5,257 nt of DNA from an uncultured Clostridia bacterium (GTDB taxonomy: Bacteria > Bacillota > Clostridia > UBA1381): positions 1 through 5,257 of the forward strand of contig CAJTPP010000042.1 of assembly GCA_910578235.1 (NCBI GenBank). The letters are read 5' to 3'. Each line of letters starts with the position of its first letter. Positions within the stretch are counted from its first letter, which is position 1. The position numbers and the translations under genes are program-made. Below, one piece after another: positions 4,743-5,257 of this stretch. Below the pieces are notes generated by a model. The model made no database searches, was not told the origin of the DNA, and was given only the letters and a program-made list of their open reading frames with translations.

Positions 4743-5257
4743 TATTCTTCCTCCCCGATATATTCTATCTTGGACTGCTTATTCTTCATATCCTTTAATA
4801 TTGAACGCTCAATCACTCTCGCGGCATAAAAATGTCCCGGATAAGAAGTCAGACACAGTCCGATAACCGCGATCAACAGCGATGCTATAAGCGGATTTAT
4901 ATTAAACAAAAGTAATATAACTGCCAGACTTGCTATCAATGTAAGTATGTTTCCGGGCAGTTTTGCTATTGTTATCATCAAAGCGTTTTTATAAATTGTA
5001 CCTATTTTACACTCGAAAGTAACCATAAGCTGATAAATATACGGATGCATCATTGAGTATATAATAAATAAAACCACTATTATATAGCAAAGCATCAGCC
5101 ACACCATATTATGTGACGAAACGAAAACAGAATAATAAAAATGCGCCGCATTCAATCCGAATACAATAATTATCGCGTCAACAAGCAAGACAAACATTCC
5201 CTGCTTGAAATTTTCCTTAAACTTATCAAAGCCGTCGCTGGCTACCCATACCGGCTC
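4742..5257 (-). CDS. DUF624/YesL-like membrane protein, 5' end outside window
   Basis: The reading frame stays open to the window edge, so only the last 171 residues are visible; the true start lies beyond 5257. The in-frame ATG at 5197 is not the start, because the upstream segment (SDGFDKFKENFKQG) carries the FKENFKQ-type motif I associate with DUF624 proteins. Four hydrophobic segments are visible, at about residues 22-42, 51-79, 91-118 and 121-149 of the visible part. A charged tail follows (RVIERSILKDMKNK, ending EYIGEEE) that is probably cytoplasmic. The family (YesL) has no established biochemical function and is often found near carbohydrate-utilisation genes. Its stop overlaps the mnmG start as TAATG, implying co-transcription and translational coupling. 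The family call rests on the motif and topology and is not certain. Confidence 0.7.
   Translation of the reverse strand, partial: EPVWVASDGFDKFKENFKQGMFVLLVDAIIIVFGLNAAHFYYSVFVSSHNMVWLMLCYIIVVLFIIYSMMHPYIYQLMVTFECKIGTIYKNALMITIAKLPGNILTLIASLAVILLLFNINPLIASLLIAVIGLCLTSYPGHFYAARVIERSILKDMKNKQSKIEYIGEEE

Noticed and set aside
4401..4829. 142-codon plus-strand frame opposite mnmG and the membrane-protein gene
   Set aside because: It is antisense to well-supported genes, with no family resemblance and no ribosome binding site. The same applies to the plus-strand frames at 663-845, 1995-2228, 2277-2561 and 3012-3305.
1..5257. CRISPR array, insertion sequence, tRNA or rRNA genes
   Set aside because: No regularly spaced repeats, transposase frame, terminal inverted repeats with target duplication, or tRNA/rRNA core sequences were seen.

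Overview
The window looks like a piece of chromosome from an anaerobic, AT-rich Gram-positive of the class Clostridia. The basis is the mix of a reverse-order rubrerythrin, a PerR-type regulator, a CD3324-type protein and a DUF624 membrane protein. Strong AGGAGG ribosome binding sites and near-consensus sigma-A promoters support it. The species cannot be named from this sequence.

Layout from left to right. Positions 34-774 (minus strand) encode a composite protein: a CD3324-like DNA-binding N-terminal half joined to a ParB/sulfiredoxin-type C-terminal half, with a strong internal ribosome binding site exactly at the junction. Positions 775-1355 hold no convincing protein gene but are not empty. 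They contain the promoter of the first gene, a strong bidirectional terminator (955-987), a long two-part hairpin (1043-1114) and a perfect TTGACA-17-TATAAT promoter (1278-1306, minus strand). Promoter, hairpin and terminator together define a candidate non-coding RNA of about 320 nt read leftward. Positions 1356-1682 (plus strand) encode a small XRE-family helix-turn-helix regulator, the only gene on the plus strand.

Positions 1764-2724 (minus strand) form a two-gene oxidative-stress operon, perR followed by reverse rubrerythrin. It is closed by a hairpin with an eight-T tail and driven by two overlapping sigma-A promoters. A perfect 11-bp inverted repeat lies just downstream of the expected start site. 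All five regulatory-metal ligands of PerR and both zinc Cys pairs are present, so a peroxide-sensing switch controlling its own peroxidase is the natural reading.

Positions 2874-5257 (minus strand) hold the 3' part of a DUF624/YesL-like membrane protein gene, cut by the window edge, and a complete mnmG (tRNA wobble-uridine modification). They overlap by one base (TAATG), which implies translational coupling. The usual partner genes of mnmG (mnmE before it, rsmG after it) are not adjacent.

The start codons of four genes were moved from the longest open frame to internal codons with properly spaced ribosome binding sites: 774, 1356, 2315 and 2724. The most unusual parts are the candidate ncRNA locus next to the XRE regulator and the composite gene with its internal translation start.
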